Positions 32,681 through 44,431 of a stretch of DNA of 64,000 bases are shown piece by piece. The notes under the pieces were generated by a model. That model saw only the letters and a program-made list of their open reading frames with translations, was not told the DNA's origin and made no database searches. The stretch comes from Selaginella tamariscina (taxonomy: Eukaryota; Streptophyta; Lycopodiopsida; Selaginellales; Selaginellaceae): contig PUQB01000317.1 in assembly GCA_003024785.1 (NCBI GenBank), positions 55,560 through 119,559 of the forward strand, given 5' to 3'. The stretch's first letter is position 1. Each line of letters opens with the position of its first letter. The translations under genes and the position numbers were made by a program.

Positions 32681-34132
32681 TCATTGTGACCAGTACGAGA
32701 AGTAGAGCACACCAAAGGTGATGAGCATGGCAATCCATCCACCAATAGTGACCCTCAATCCCGCCCTGATCACTGGAGCTCTCCCAAGCAGAGCTGCAAA
32801 TACACCGAATGCAACTAATCCCAAGGTAGTAGATACTGCAATTGCCACAAGCCGCAGTTTGTAAACCTTCACAAAACCTGCTGATAATAGCGGTACTGCA
32901 CCACCTATTAAACCACTATCAAAGCAGATATATACACATGTTATACCAATACTCTCTCTCTCACACACACACACACATACACATGATACTCATCATGCCT
33001 ACCGTCATGTATTATGCAGGCATATATATAGCTTGTGAATAGAGATATCAAACATACGCACTAGTCACAAAAGAATAAACATACTTGTATATGTATTCAT
33101 AGGGTCTCCGATGTATTACTATACATATATGCATCATGATTAATCTGTCCCTCGTGTACATACATACGTTTAACTTGTGCCAATATATTATCAGCAAAGG
33201 AAAACGATATGAAAAGATAAGTGCAGTTTTATACATGCTGTACATGTATTTATATGCATGTTAATACACAAGCACGCACCAGTTGTAAAGGCCACGGCTG
33301 ATACCGCAGCAGCCTGCCAAGGTTTCGACAGAGCATCGACATCAATGCCAAGCTCCTCCCTGGCATGCACTTTGACCAGGTCTTGTCCCTCGCGTGAGAG
33401 TTCCACTGCCACCTGGCGAGCCAGGTCATAAGAGAGCCCACGTGACACATATATCTGTGCCAGCTCCTCCAGCTCCCTGGCTGCCGCGTCACCACCCGCC
33501 ATATGCCGGCGACGCTCTCTTTCTACCTCAGCAACCTCCGTGTCACGCTGAGATGACACAGACACGTACTCTCCTACTGCCATGCTACACGCCCCAGCTA
33601 TGAGGCCCGCTATGCCCGAGAGCATCAACTGTCGTGAATTCTCGGTTCCTGCACTTACCCCGAGCAGCAGTGAAGCTACCGACACCAGACCTTGCAAGTA
33701 AACATAAACTTTATGTTTAATACTGCTATAACCACCGACACCAGACCTTGCAAGTAAACATAAACTTTATGTTTAATACTGCTATAACCACCGACACCAG
33801 ACCTTGCAAGTAAACATAAACTTTATGTTTAATACTGCTATAACCATATGATATTCTCTAAGTTGTTAAAGTACACATGCATATAGGCACATAGATAAAT
33901 ACAGTTGAACAGCATTGATCATGATGGTTATTGGAAACAAATACCACACACATACATACATATACATACATACATATACATAAGTGTGTGTGTGTTATAC
34001 ATATGTACCATCGTCAGCACCGAGGAGGAGGGCTCTGAGCCACGGAGCCCGGTGCACGACGCTGTCTCGATCATCACGTTCTGCTTGCTTCTCCACATCT
34101 TGGGCTTGCATATCTTTCTCACGCGTCACCAT
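32681..34132 (-). CDS. VIT/CCC1-family vacuolar iron transporter-like protein
   Basis: Three coding exons: 34132-34009, 33690-33280 and 32904-32681. The start MVTREKDMQAQDVEKQ is preceded by an acceptor near 34144, so a 5' UTR exon lies upstream. The protein reads WLRALLLGADDGLVSVASLL (TM1 signature of the family), LIAGACSMAVGEYVSVSSQR (TM2), and a hydrophilic Glu-rich helix that corresponds to the metal-binding domain of VIT1. It continues with REELGIDVDALSKPWQAAAV (TM3) and two more hydrophobic segments, ending in WIAMLITFGVLYFSYWSQ. Five membrane helices are expected. The family moves Fe(II) or Mn(II) into vacuoles. The glutamate-rich domain is kept, unlike in short plant VIT-like proteins. 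The acceptor of exon 2 lies in a triplicated 56-bp repeat. Confidence 0.9.
33677..33845 (-). repeat. Three tandem 56-bp units carrying the exon 2 splice acceptor
   Basis: A 56-bp unit occurs three times almost without change. On the minus strand each copy carries the sequence before the acceptor, the acceptor itself (TTGCAAG) and the first exon bases GTCTGGTGTCGGT. Only the gene-proximal copy (acceptor 33692-33691) gives the conserved VIT frame. Using the next one upstream would add 56 nt and meet a TAG after 24 codons. Confidence 0.92.
33846..34008 (-). other. Intron 1 remainder of the VIT-like gene with CATA-type repeats
   Basis: A (CATA)n-like stretch lies at 33945-33983, next to the donor at 34008. 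It is typical of the short microsatellites seen in introns across this island. Confidence 0.6.
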
Positions 34133-35122
34133 ATTTCTTCCTGAAGAAAATGAAAACGTTTACCTATATTATATACAATACATTAACATATCGTATTAGT
34201 CAAGAAACATTAAACTATTTCATAAAGTTTTAACACCAACACAAGCTACATAAACAAGTTAGAAAACTAACAATATATCATCAATGTCAAATGTAGAAAG
34301 TGAAAAAACAACGAAAGGAAAGAAGAAATGACTGATGAAGAAAAGAATCCTAAATCTTTGCTGATAAAAGAATACATACATACATACATACATACATACA
34401 CATATAAATATATATATACTTAAACCAGGAAGCAAATATGTAACAAAAGCATACCTCACACATCCACGTTGCTCTAGGAAGGGAAACACAGAACTCGGTG
34501 CTGGTTTAGAAGTGCCATAAAAAAGAAATTATCTTGGGAGAAAACCTCGTATTATGACATAGTTAATGCCGATAACACGTGGTCTCCTTATGTGCAAAGC
34601 ATGAGCGGAGCACATGTTTACAAAGAAACATCATAGCCTTCTCCGTTCGTCAATCAGCAAAACACACACACAGACAAGTCTCTGTGTGTAATAAAGCAAA
34701 CATAGAGATGCGTCTCGGTGCAGGTACATGTACTTTTGGACCGGAATACAGTGTATAGTGTATATAATACATAAGCATATACGAGGCTTTAGTAATTACA
34801 CCTTGTTATAGTTACTAGCTATGTTACATGACCAAGTCCTGAGTACTTGTGTGTGTGTACAATACGAGCTTCGATATAAACTATATTTGCTTTTGTCCTA
34901 GCGATGCATATATTCGCTATATTCACAAGACATAATAGTTATAATTACAATAATATAACTGTATTTGAATGTTGTATACAGACATACACTTACGTAGTAC
35001 ACACAGACACACACATGTACATGCATTTGTTCATACAAATGATAGAAGTAATCTAACTATAGCTAAGATTATACATTCAAACACGATGGATTACATTAGA
35101 GGAATATATAAAACTCCGTTAA
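34133..35122. other. Intergenic gap between VIT-like and ECD genes, includes VIT 5' leader
   Basis: A probable 5' UTR exon of the VIT-like gene ends at a donor near 34456 (GAG|GTATGC on the minus strand) and joins the acceptor at 34144. A (TACA)n tract lies at 34372-34399. I see no further coding sequence. Confidence 0.5.
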
Positions 35123-35124
35123 AC

Positions 35125-38100
35125 TTACTTCTTTTTGACGGTTTTCGAGTCTTTGTTATCAGGCAGCTCCAGACCCATCATACCGAGTATGTTAGATGCC
35201 GGTCCAGGCAATCCTTGTTGCGATAGTTCGAGCATATTCTTAACAAGATTCAGGTCCACGTCGACCGGCGTATCTTCTTCGTCCTTAAATGTCTTAGAAA
35301 CGCTAGACTTGTTCAGCTCCTCAGATAATGCTTCGGAGTATTCTTCAATGAATTCATCACTGTTGTTTACTTCATTTTCATCTGGTAAACAACCACTACT
35401 TAAGTACATTATATATAACATTATATGTATGAATGATATGTGTCAACTTTTCTTGTTTGAAGCTATATTTTGTATTATAGCAGACCAGTCTAGTAACTCA
35501 GTATTAACACACATGCATATATGTTTGTGTTGCATAATGAGATTATATGTCATATTTGAGCACATACACTACCTTACTTAACGCGTACACGTAGTTGACG
35601 AGTGTGTGTGTGTGTGTGTGTGTGTATCGTACTTAACTGTACTTTGAACGTGATATGATACGTGCACATACATACAGTACATAGTGCGTATAGAGACTTA
35701 CCATCACCGCTAAAGTCCATGTCGTCTGATGAAGCAGTGTCACAATTATCCGCACTTTCACCCTCCATCTTCAAGGCCGACTTGAGCTCGTGTAAAAACT
35801 TATTTAAATCCATAGAAACAACCTCATCTCCTGCATAAATTGAAGAATCAATAAAATTTTGAAAAGAGATGACATATGATTAAATACTTACTTGGCGGGA
35901 CTTCTGCTCCTTCGAAGCTTGACATCTTGTCAACAAAAGACTTCATGGTATTAGTCAACTGGTCTGGGTCAAACTGTTGTTCCTTTGACTTCGACTTTGA
36001 CTTTCGTTGACTCTCGTAAGCATCCATTTCCTTCTGCCTCTCGTCCATTGTAGTCGTCAATTCCTCGTCACCTCTATATAACCACGTGTCATCGTCGCTC
36101 GGTGACAATGCCACGTCAGCGAAATCCTCCATGCCATGCTTAAGCTCCAGTATCTCGTCAATTCGCTTTGCTGGCGCTTGCATCGCAGCTCTGCATCTAA
36201 AAACATTCAGTTTTGTTCATGTATACATTTTCATTATGACAGTTAAATTAGACAGGTTTACTCCTATTTAACTGACTTTGTAAATTAATAACCTGTCTAG
36301 TTTAGTATCTGATGCCACGGTCATTATGATATCCAAATTAAATTAAATTAGGTAAAATTAAGTTAAATTAGAATAGATTGGGCCATTTAATTACCCTTAT
36401 TAAATTGATTAATTATTAAATTAGGGAGGTTTTAAATTTTTCTTCAAGGACGGGAAAATATATTAAATAATATAGGTTAATAAATGAAATTGAATTAGAC
36501 ACGTTCTACTGTATACAACAACTAACGAGTATGAAACTAAGTGTAAAGACATAGGATAACACAGACACACACAGACAAAAAACATACCTTATTCTGGAGA
36601 ATGTATCAGTTTGACGATACCGACCTCGAGCAGCCTCCATAAGCTCACGGTGCTCTTTGGAGCCCTCGAGAAGACTTTTGAAATAACCGCTGGATTCCAA
36701 GCTCTTGCGGAATGACTTCCATCCTGCATCATCATCCCAGAACGCTCTCATTGAATGTTCCTCTTCGTCCTGGATATACACACATGTGCATTGATAATTG
36801 CAAATAAAGAGAGAGAGAGAGAGGGAGAGAGAGAGTTTATCCTTTACCTGGAAGCGAGACCTCTCCCAGTACATCATTTCGAAGCCGCAGGATAGCTTTA
36901 GCCCTATCTCATCCTCTGGTGTAGGATTCCTTGGCATCGGGTATGTCTTGGGAGCTTGAAAGACCTGCTGTTTTAGCTGAGCATACATTGCCTTTGACAT
37001 GCAAACGAGAATCGTCACCTGTTTATGAATGAAACAAACTTATATATTTTGCCACTATATTTCATAAGAATACGACTAGTTTTCTCGTGCGTGTGAAAGA
37101 TACTTAAAACTGAGATAATCTGCCCATTTATGTGTATATGTTTGTAATGTATCAATGTATATGTGTATGTTTCGATGTACACACAAAGAAGAATATGCAT
37201 GTTGTGCCTATTTATATGTATGCATACGTGCATAGAACTTACCATCTCAGGTTCTCCATCGGTGGTTTGAGTTAGGAACTTTTCCATTTTGGAAGCGGCC
37301 CTCATAGCATCATGATCACGTGTATAGAAAGCCTCAACAGCTAACAACCATTTGTGGCTCGTGCTTGACAACCTGTGCAACTCTTAGAGGAACTCTACAT
37401 CTAACCCTGTGCATGTTCTCCATTGCTCTCTCAGGAAATCCTGCCAACTTCCTTCCAATTGCTTCCTGCAACAAAAATGTGAGGGTATACACATGCACAT
37501 AAATATATATACATACTTGAACAGTGTCTGATGCTCTTGTATCAATAATTCCACTTGACATAATCATCAGCGAATCTGAAAGTGTTGGGCTTGCCAAAAA
37601 GAGTCCAACATGGGCAGGAGAAGTTGGCATCTGGAGAATGTGCACTGCCCCACCACGGATGAACACGCGGTTCTGGCTATTCTCCGGCTTCAACCAGCGT
37701 GGTATTGCATAGGCCGCCTCGATAAGCAGAAACTCCCCATCCGTGTCCCACAATCTGATCGAAACATTTGGAACTCTACGTGATATCTCAAACAGGAGAT
37801 ACACCACAAAACCATTCATCCTCTAGATTATGACCATACCTTACAATGTACAAGTCAGTATATGCACCAGACATGCATACAAACATAGACATATATTATA
37901 CTCATACAGTCATCTATACCTTACAGTAAAATCACTATAGGTACCTTCTCTCTCTCTCTTCTCACAACAAACACACATGCATATACATATACATATTTAT
38001 TCAGGGTAAAAACACAGTAAGATGAACTACAATCCTTTCATCATCTAAATCGTGCGCAACCTTATAAGTAAATATACACACAATCATATTGTAAGTGACA

Positions 38101-38716
38101 AGAACACACACATGAGATACATTCATCCTCTAGATTGTGAAGAGCATACAAATCAGTCTATGTGCCTAGAAACAGAGTATGATACAATACCATCATCCTC
38201 TAGATTGTCACCGTACACACACATATTGAAGATACACATGCAGTACATTATAAGCACTTGACAATGCAAATCACTTCATGTGACACACACATAGACATGT
38301 AGGGGATAAATATACAGTGGATGCAGGAGAAACCATTCATCCTATAGATTGTGACACACATATATTCACATGTACTCAGTAGTGAATGTTGTATCATGTA
38401 TATAAGCATACCTCGTTCGCCCGAACAGAAGGGGTAAATCTGCTGAAGAAGCTGAAGACGGAGCTGCACACAATTCACCAGAGTTATCAAACTCATATGT
38501 CGAGAATGGGGACTCCTTGTGATAATACGGGGCAGAGACGGCCGCCTGTAGATCGAACTGTGTATGCTGCCAAATGTAGCCTTGAACAAGAGGCGCTATC
38601 ACTGCCAGGCATTCTACACGGACGCGCTCGAGCTCGCTAAGTACATCGATCCCCTTCTCGAGCACGAAATCGGCATAGATTGAGTAGAACACTGCGTCTT
38701 CCGAGCCTGCATCCAT
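35125..38716 (-). CDS. ECD: Ecdysoneless (ECD/SGT1) homolog with two frame breaks
   Basis: Exons on the minus strand: 38716-38412 (MDAGSEDAVFYSIYADFVLE; VQGYIWQHTQFDLQ), 37839-37517 (LLFEISRRVPNVSIRLWDTD, GEFLLIEAAYAIPRWLKPEN, NRVFIRGGAVHILQ), then about 37466-37245 (PERAMENMHRVRCRVPLRVA with QVVKHEPQMV; AVEAFYTRDHDAMRAASKME). Four or five further exons end in VDVDLNLVKNMLELSQQGLP and GPASNILGMMGLEL, both diagnostic of ECD. ECD acts in pre-mRNA splicing and cell-cycle control with PRPF8 and R2TP in animals. Exon 2 has one extra T (AAAA on the plus strand, 37808-37811) just after the conserved DEWF. Exon 3 lacks two bases near 37345, before AVEAFY. These are either assembly errors or early pseudogenisation. 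Confidence 0.88.
37815..38360 (-). repeat. Four scattered copies of the ECD exon 2 start inside intron 1
   Basis: On the minus strand the exon 2 start contains AATCTAGAGGATGAATG. Near-copies occur in the upstream intron at about 38122-38140, 38189-38210 (lacking part of the end) and 38328-38345 (one substitution), each within a related A/C-rich context. Together with the real site there are four. A weaker fifth lies near 38032. Confidence 0.75.
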
Positions 38717-41700
38717 GGCGCATAAACCCTTCCCTAAATTACAATATTCTACATATATTCATGGAGAGTCAAAAATTATATTTAAATATAGTATATACAA
38801 ATGTATATATCCATGTATGTCTATGAACATCACACACTAATATACATATGTTTATTAGGGCATATAACGATCTCACACAAACTTATATATACATGTACAT
38901 AGCAAATACAAATGTTTCATAATCCTTCTTTAAGGCATATGTGATCCAAATCGAAACTTTTATAATTGTAAAATAAATATTAAAAGAAAATAATTATTAT
39001 TATTTATTATAAAACTTAAGTGTTAAATTATTTTTTCAAAAGCATGTTTTATAATTTTTATTGTTTTTAACGTACATGTTCAACTGTACTTAATTTATAA
39101 TTCCATTTATAATTCAAATATATTCACTTTAAATTCTTTTGGATACAGAGCAACAATTATTTAATAAGCACATCAATAAAATTAAATGTGTGATTGAATA
39201 TTGCATTTGATTTATTAAAGAATATATAAATAATTCACGATTGTTTAAACCATTTCCACTTAAAACGGTTGTGATTTATATTTCTTACATAGGTATTAAT
39301 GAATAAGTTGAAATTAATCTTTTATTATTTTTTAATATGTCATTTGCCTTTTTTAATGTAATTTATTTAATTATATTATCATTATCTTTGTATCTTTTGT
39401 TATAAATGTTATCCCTTTCAATTATTTTATAAAAAAAATTCTTAAATAACTTTAAAACCACTTAATTTGCATTCTTTAAAAAAAAAAAATAATTCATATT
39501 ATATATTCCTCTTCTCATATTTATGTAACTTTACTTATAACTTCCTTAATTATTTAAATTTTTTTTTAAGTTTCATATCCAACTTTTATTAATTTTATAA
39601 TTTATACTTTAACATGAAAAATACAATTCATTCACAGTGTTTAAGTAATAAAATAAATAAATTCATCATCATAATCTTTATTTTCATTATCATTCTTAAT
39701 ATTAATGAGTTGTCTCCACTTGATTTGTAATTTTTATATTCTTTAAGATATTATATATTAAATTATGTTATTCTTAATTTATTCGTTTTAATCTATTTTT
39801 TCCTTCTCAATTTCTCTCATTATATTTTTTTCATAAAATTTTCTTATTATATTTTTCTGTTATTTTATTTAATCTTTACGAATTTAACCTTTGTCGATAA
39901 TAATTTCACAATTCTTTTATTTAAAATTCATTTATGAAATTGAGCCTTAAACATCAAGGTATTTATTAATAATATAAATAACTTCATAATTCTTTTATTT
40001 AAAATCACTCTTATGAAATTATGCCTTAAACATCAAGGTATATTTTAAAAAATATTAGTGTTAATAAAAATTTTATTGCTTTTTTAAGTCAAAGTTATGT
40101 TTTAAATATTCTTTGTGAAGTCACAAGAAGAAGTAAAATCTTAAGAATTTAATTTTAAATAAATTAATTTAGTTTAAAAAAAATAAAACTTAAAAAATAT
40201 AGTTTTAAATAAATTAAGTCTTACTAATTTAACTTGAAGAATATAAGGTGCACGTGTTTAAAGTACTTAATGTTTTTGTAATATAAAGTCTTTTAAATCC
40301 AAATCAATCTTTATATTCATCATTATGTTTATGAACAACAAATATTTAATTAAATAAAAAATATATTAAAGCATCTATTAAAATATTTTAATTTAATATC
40401 TTTATATAACCTTTTCACTTATGAAGTTTTATTATGTTAAACTTAAACACTTTAATGATATCCATGCTGACCATCAAACTTGATCAATTTAAAATATTTA
40501 ATATATCCATTTAATTAATAAAATATGGTAGTCATGTGCACATGTTGTGTATCGTATCATTGAAAACTAACTATATATATTATTTTATAATTTATATAGT
40601 ATAAAGCAATTAAGATACCCATAATTTAATATATTTTACTTATCCAGAATATATTTTCGAAGCAATTGTCTTAATTAAATATATGTTATAATCTCATTTA
40701 CAGTAATACAATAATATGAATATACTTATTAACATGTGTAATAATTATATATATATATATATATGTTTATAGTACAATGTATTAAACACTAATTAATTTT
40801 ACTTCAAAATAATAAAGCCTATATTAGAATTATATATTAAAAAATGAGTATTGTGCCTTATCTATAACAAACTATATATATATATATATGCTCTAGTAAA
40901 ACTATATATATTATGTACATGCTATTTATATGTTAGATTAAGTTAAAATTGCTATTTTTAATTTTAATAAATTTTATTATTTACAAAATTGATTGTAAGT
41001 ATTTGTTAATAGTTTAATTAAATATATTTCTTACTATTTGCACAATATAAGTGATATTACATATTTACATGTGCATCATGTATATGAATGTCTTATGTAT
41101 ATAATATTTTATACATAAACAAGAACAATAAACAATCAGTATACATATTACTCTTTTTATTGAGAAATGAAAATAATTTATTTATAAATTCAAGGCTTGA
41201 TATTATAAAAGTGAAAAAGAATCTATACTATGTATTTATAACTTTTATTTTCTTAAAAAGGTTTAATGATCTTTTCTATAAAATAAATCATAAGTAAATA
41301 AAACATAATATATAATATAATGGATCTTCACAAGCAAGAGTTGCAAAAATATTAAAATGACATTTAATTTAAAAATTTGTAAACCAAGAATATATGTAAT
41401 TAATAAAATTCTAAACAATTATGTCATTCCTTTTATTTTTTATATAATAACAAGAATTGTTATTATAACATAAATTTAATTTTTTATTGATAATGAAGAA
41501 AATATGGTACATATGCACCTCTTAATAATAAATTTTCAAAAGTAAAGTTTGTATCAAGTAATACACATTAATTATTAAAATAAAATTAACAAATATAACA
41601 CATTTATGTTTTCAAAAGTATTTACTATTAAGGAAAAATTTATTATATAACTTTTTTTTAAATGTGAAGGAATATACTTTGAAATTTATATGAAAGTCTT

Positions 41701-42770
41701 TTTTATTGTTACATATTGGCTTTTAATTTGTCAAACCTTTATATTTGTTATAACTTTTATGTCATAAATAAAGGTAATTATAACTTAAATCTATTAGTTA
41801 TTACTAAAGATATTTATATTATATACATATAATTAAAATTTAATATTTTTTATTATATTTCATATGTGCTAATTATTGACATAAATTAAAACTTATTAAA
41901 TATAATTTAAGATGGAGGCAAACTTTCATTTTTAAACGTCTCCTTTTAAGTTTATTTATTTATTTATTTATTTTGAAACATTTCTATTGTATCTTTTAAA
42001 TATTTAAAACTTAATAAAATTATGATCACAAATTTATAACATTTTCTAAATGTTAGAAAAGTAAAAATTATTATGGAGCTAACATTATACTAAATAATAT
42101 AATTGATATATGAGCTAGTACATATTTTTAACCTCTTTTATTAATAATAAATTAAGAAAATAAAGATACTAATTTATTTTAATCAATAATGAAAATTAAA
42201 ATATTTGAGATTCTTACATTAATCACTTTTTGAATGAATAATTTCATCTCATCCGTTAAAATTCAAACTTAATAACATTTAAAAAAAACTAATAATAAAA
42301 TCAAAAGCATGCTAAAAAATTTATATGTTTATCAATAATTAAGTCAATATATTAAGTAATGACTTACAATTTAAATTGGACATGAAAAGACACTAAAACT
42401 TTATAATAAATATGAAACATAAAATTAAGATTAAAAAAAAAAAGTTAAACATAATATAAACATTAAAAAGACCTCCAACACAACAAAATATTTAAATATT
42501 AATAAAAACAATATGTGAATAATCATAAATTGAGAAATAAGGATAGCATATGTAGACGATATTAAGAATTTAAAACATATAATGTAAAATTAATAATAAT
42601 GGTATAAAATAATAATATTTAAATTGGTGAATCATATCTAATTCAATATTGTTCTAAAAAGACTAAATATTATAAATTGTTAAGGCCATCCAAAATAAAT
42701 CAGAATATCAAATTTTATTAATAAGAGAAATAATTTAAGTATTTAAAAAAAATAAGTAAACATTGATGCA
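38717..42770. other. A/T-dominated gene desert
   Basis: About 4 kb is almost entirely A and T, with long poly-A/T and TA runs (for example 40747-40764 and 40872-40890). The few open frames are Lys/Asn/Ile/Phe/Tyr-rich chance frames. I see no conserved coding block, RNA gene or intact element. Confidence 0.7.
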
Positions 42771-42772
42771 CA

Positions 42773-43005
42773 TTGTAACTAAAATGGGCACGATATAAGA
42801 AAATGAAAATTTAAAATAAATATTAATTAATACATAAATTTTAATTCTTAATTAATTATTTAATAAATATATATTTAAATCTTTCTTTAAACATATATTA
42901 TTTTAAAAAATATTTTTATAATATTAAAAAATGCTAATTAAATATTTAAAATTGTTAATATTATTAAAAAAAATAGGATTATAGACATGCCCATTTTAGT
43001 TACAA
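42773..43005. mobile_element. Small inverted-repeat element (MITE-like), 233 bp
   Basis: TTGTAACTAAAATGGGCA at 42773-42790 is repeated exactly in inverted form at 42988-43005. The arms are 18 bp with no mismatch and enclose about 197 bp of A/T-rich DNA. This fits a non-autonomous DNA transposon. No clear target duplication is visible at the arm ends, so the true ends may lie further out. Confidence 0.55.
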
Positions 43006-43583
43006 CATGTATATTGTAAATTATTAAAGCCACCCAGAATATTAAATCTTATTAATAAAAGAAATAACTTTAACTACGAAATAATTCACAGCTTGTATTG
43101 AAGGGAATGCATACCGTAGTTCTTAATATAAAATATCCTCCATACTTCGTCTCTGTACCCATTAGATCGTTAGCCATGGGACATCCATCTTCTTATATAT
43201 TTAATAATTATCTTTATTAATTTAACAATATGCCCAGATGCTCCGTAAGTGAATAAGTGTTACACAATCATTACATAGGCACAAAAAATACTACAATATG
43301 CAAGCCTTCATTTACATTATACAATATTTTATTAGGCTTTAGCATTCATCGTTACTTCATCTTGTGTCATGTTTGAGTCTATACTGGATCTACCAGTACT
43401 TCAATCCCTATAAATAATATATTTCATATTTTAATTTTTATTCTTTTACACATATCCAAGTCAGTTGTCGAGATAATCTTTTATCTTGTGAAGTTGTCCA
43501 AGGGACAAAACGTAATATTGTATATGTATATACTGTATACACACGAGGGTGTATGTGTCTGCACATGTCACACAGCCCCTACG

Positions 43584-43620
43584 CGGGAGCCTCGTAATTC
43601 TTTAACATTCTAGGCTCCCG
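43584..43620 (+). promoter_or_regulatory. 9-bp perfect hairpin upstream of the RING-H2 gene
   Basis: CGGGAGCCT (43584-43592) and AGGCTCCCG (43612-43620) form a perfect GC-rich 9-bp stem with a 19-nt A/T-rich loop. It stands out in a region with few G or C bases and lies 128 bp before the likely start codon. If transcribed, it would fold in the 5' leader. Confidence 0.55.
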
Positions 43621-43747
43621 TGGATCGGCGGCAGATTCTACCATCCGATGATACAAAGCAGAACATCGTGTGCATCCCTTCAGTCAACCATCACAGTGCG
43701 TCCTAAATACCTTTCTCACCTACTATTCAAACAGAGAAAGAGAGAGA

Positions 43748-44188
43748 ATGCAAGACCCAAGAGCGTCCTCCCCATTCCTAGCCACAAATCACAGCACAAT
43801 TATCATAGTCTCCTCCGTTTTATTTGCATTCCTATGCTTCTGCATACTCGCTCTGTATGTCATTTGCAAGTGGGGCGAGCTCCGTGGCAGAATTTTTCGC
43901 TCCACACAGCAGATCAACGATGGTGAGAACGGGCTCTCCGGTGAAGTCGTGAAAGCTCTCCCTGTTGTGAACTACCAGCAGCTTGTTCAGATTAAGGGAG
44001 CGGAGAATATAGAGTGCTGTGCTGTTTGTTTGATCGAATTCGTCAAAGGAGATAAGAAGATCCGACATCTTCCCAGGTGTGGCCATTCTTTCCACAGTCA
44101 GTGCATAGATACATGGTTCTTCTCACACAACTCCTGTCCCATTTGTCGGGATTCCTTGTCTGCTCCACCCCATAAATCAGGAGTTTAA
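43748..44188 (+). CDS. ATL-type RING-H2 E3 ubiquitin ligase
   Basis: This single-exon gene encodes 146 residues from MQDPRASSPF. An earlier in-frame ATG at 43670 would add 26 residues, but the later start places the membrane segment near the N-terminus as is usual for ATLs. The order is one transmembrane helix (IIIVSSVLFAFLCFCILALY), a basic patch, a GLD-like stretch GLSGEVVKALPVVNY, and then RING-H2: CCAVCLIEFVKGDKK, LPRCGHSFHSQCIDTWFF, SCPIC. Spacing and the His pair fit C3H2C3. ATL proteins are plant membrane E3 ligases, many of them induced by stress or elicitors. The C-terminal tail is short (about 13 residues). No disruption. Confidence 0.93.
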   Translation: MQDPRASSPFLATNHSTIIIVSSVLFAFLCFCILALYVICKWGELRGRIFRSTQQINDGENGLSGEVVKALPVVNYQQLVQIKGAENIECCAVCLIEFVKGDKKIRHLPRCGHSFHSQCIDTWFFSHNSCPICRDSLSAPPHKSGV

Positions 44189-44431
44189 TTAGGATGTAAA
44201 TCACATCAGCTAATCATATCATCTGTACACTCTAACTTGTGCGTGTGTGTTTGAATCTCATATACTTACAAAATTTTGGATCACAGTCACATGATCACAT
44301 AAGATCCTACCTAGTACCTCCGAACTTTGTACAGTAATTACAACAAACCTCTTTACATGATAGCCGACAGTCTTGTGCTCCATTGTCGTCGCCTACCCAG
44401 CACCATGAACAGCTATAGATGTGTATGTGCA

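Noticed and set aside
33945..34400. CATA/TACA tandem tracts as a possible CRISPR or satellite array
   Set aside because: They are simple tetranucleotide microsatellites without spacers, in an intron and an intergenic gap.
37015..37380. Separate gene starting MHRLSSTSHKW
   Set aside because: It is the continuation of ECD exon 3 in a shifted frame. The residues AVEAFYTRD and SKMEKFL match the ECD core.
41088..41297. 69-codon open frame in the A/T desert
   Set aside because: It is Lys/Asn/Ile/Tyr/Phe-rich, as chance frames in A/T-rich DNA are, with no motif and no supporting context.
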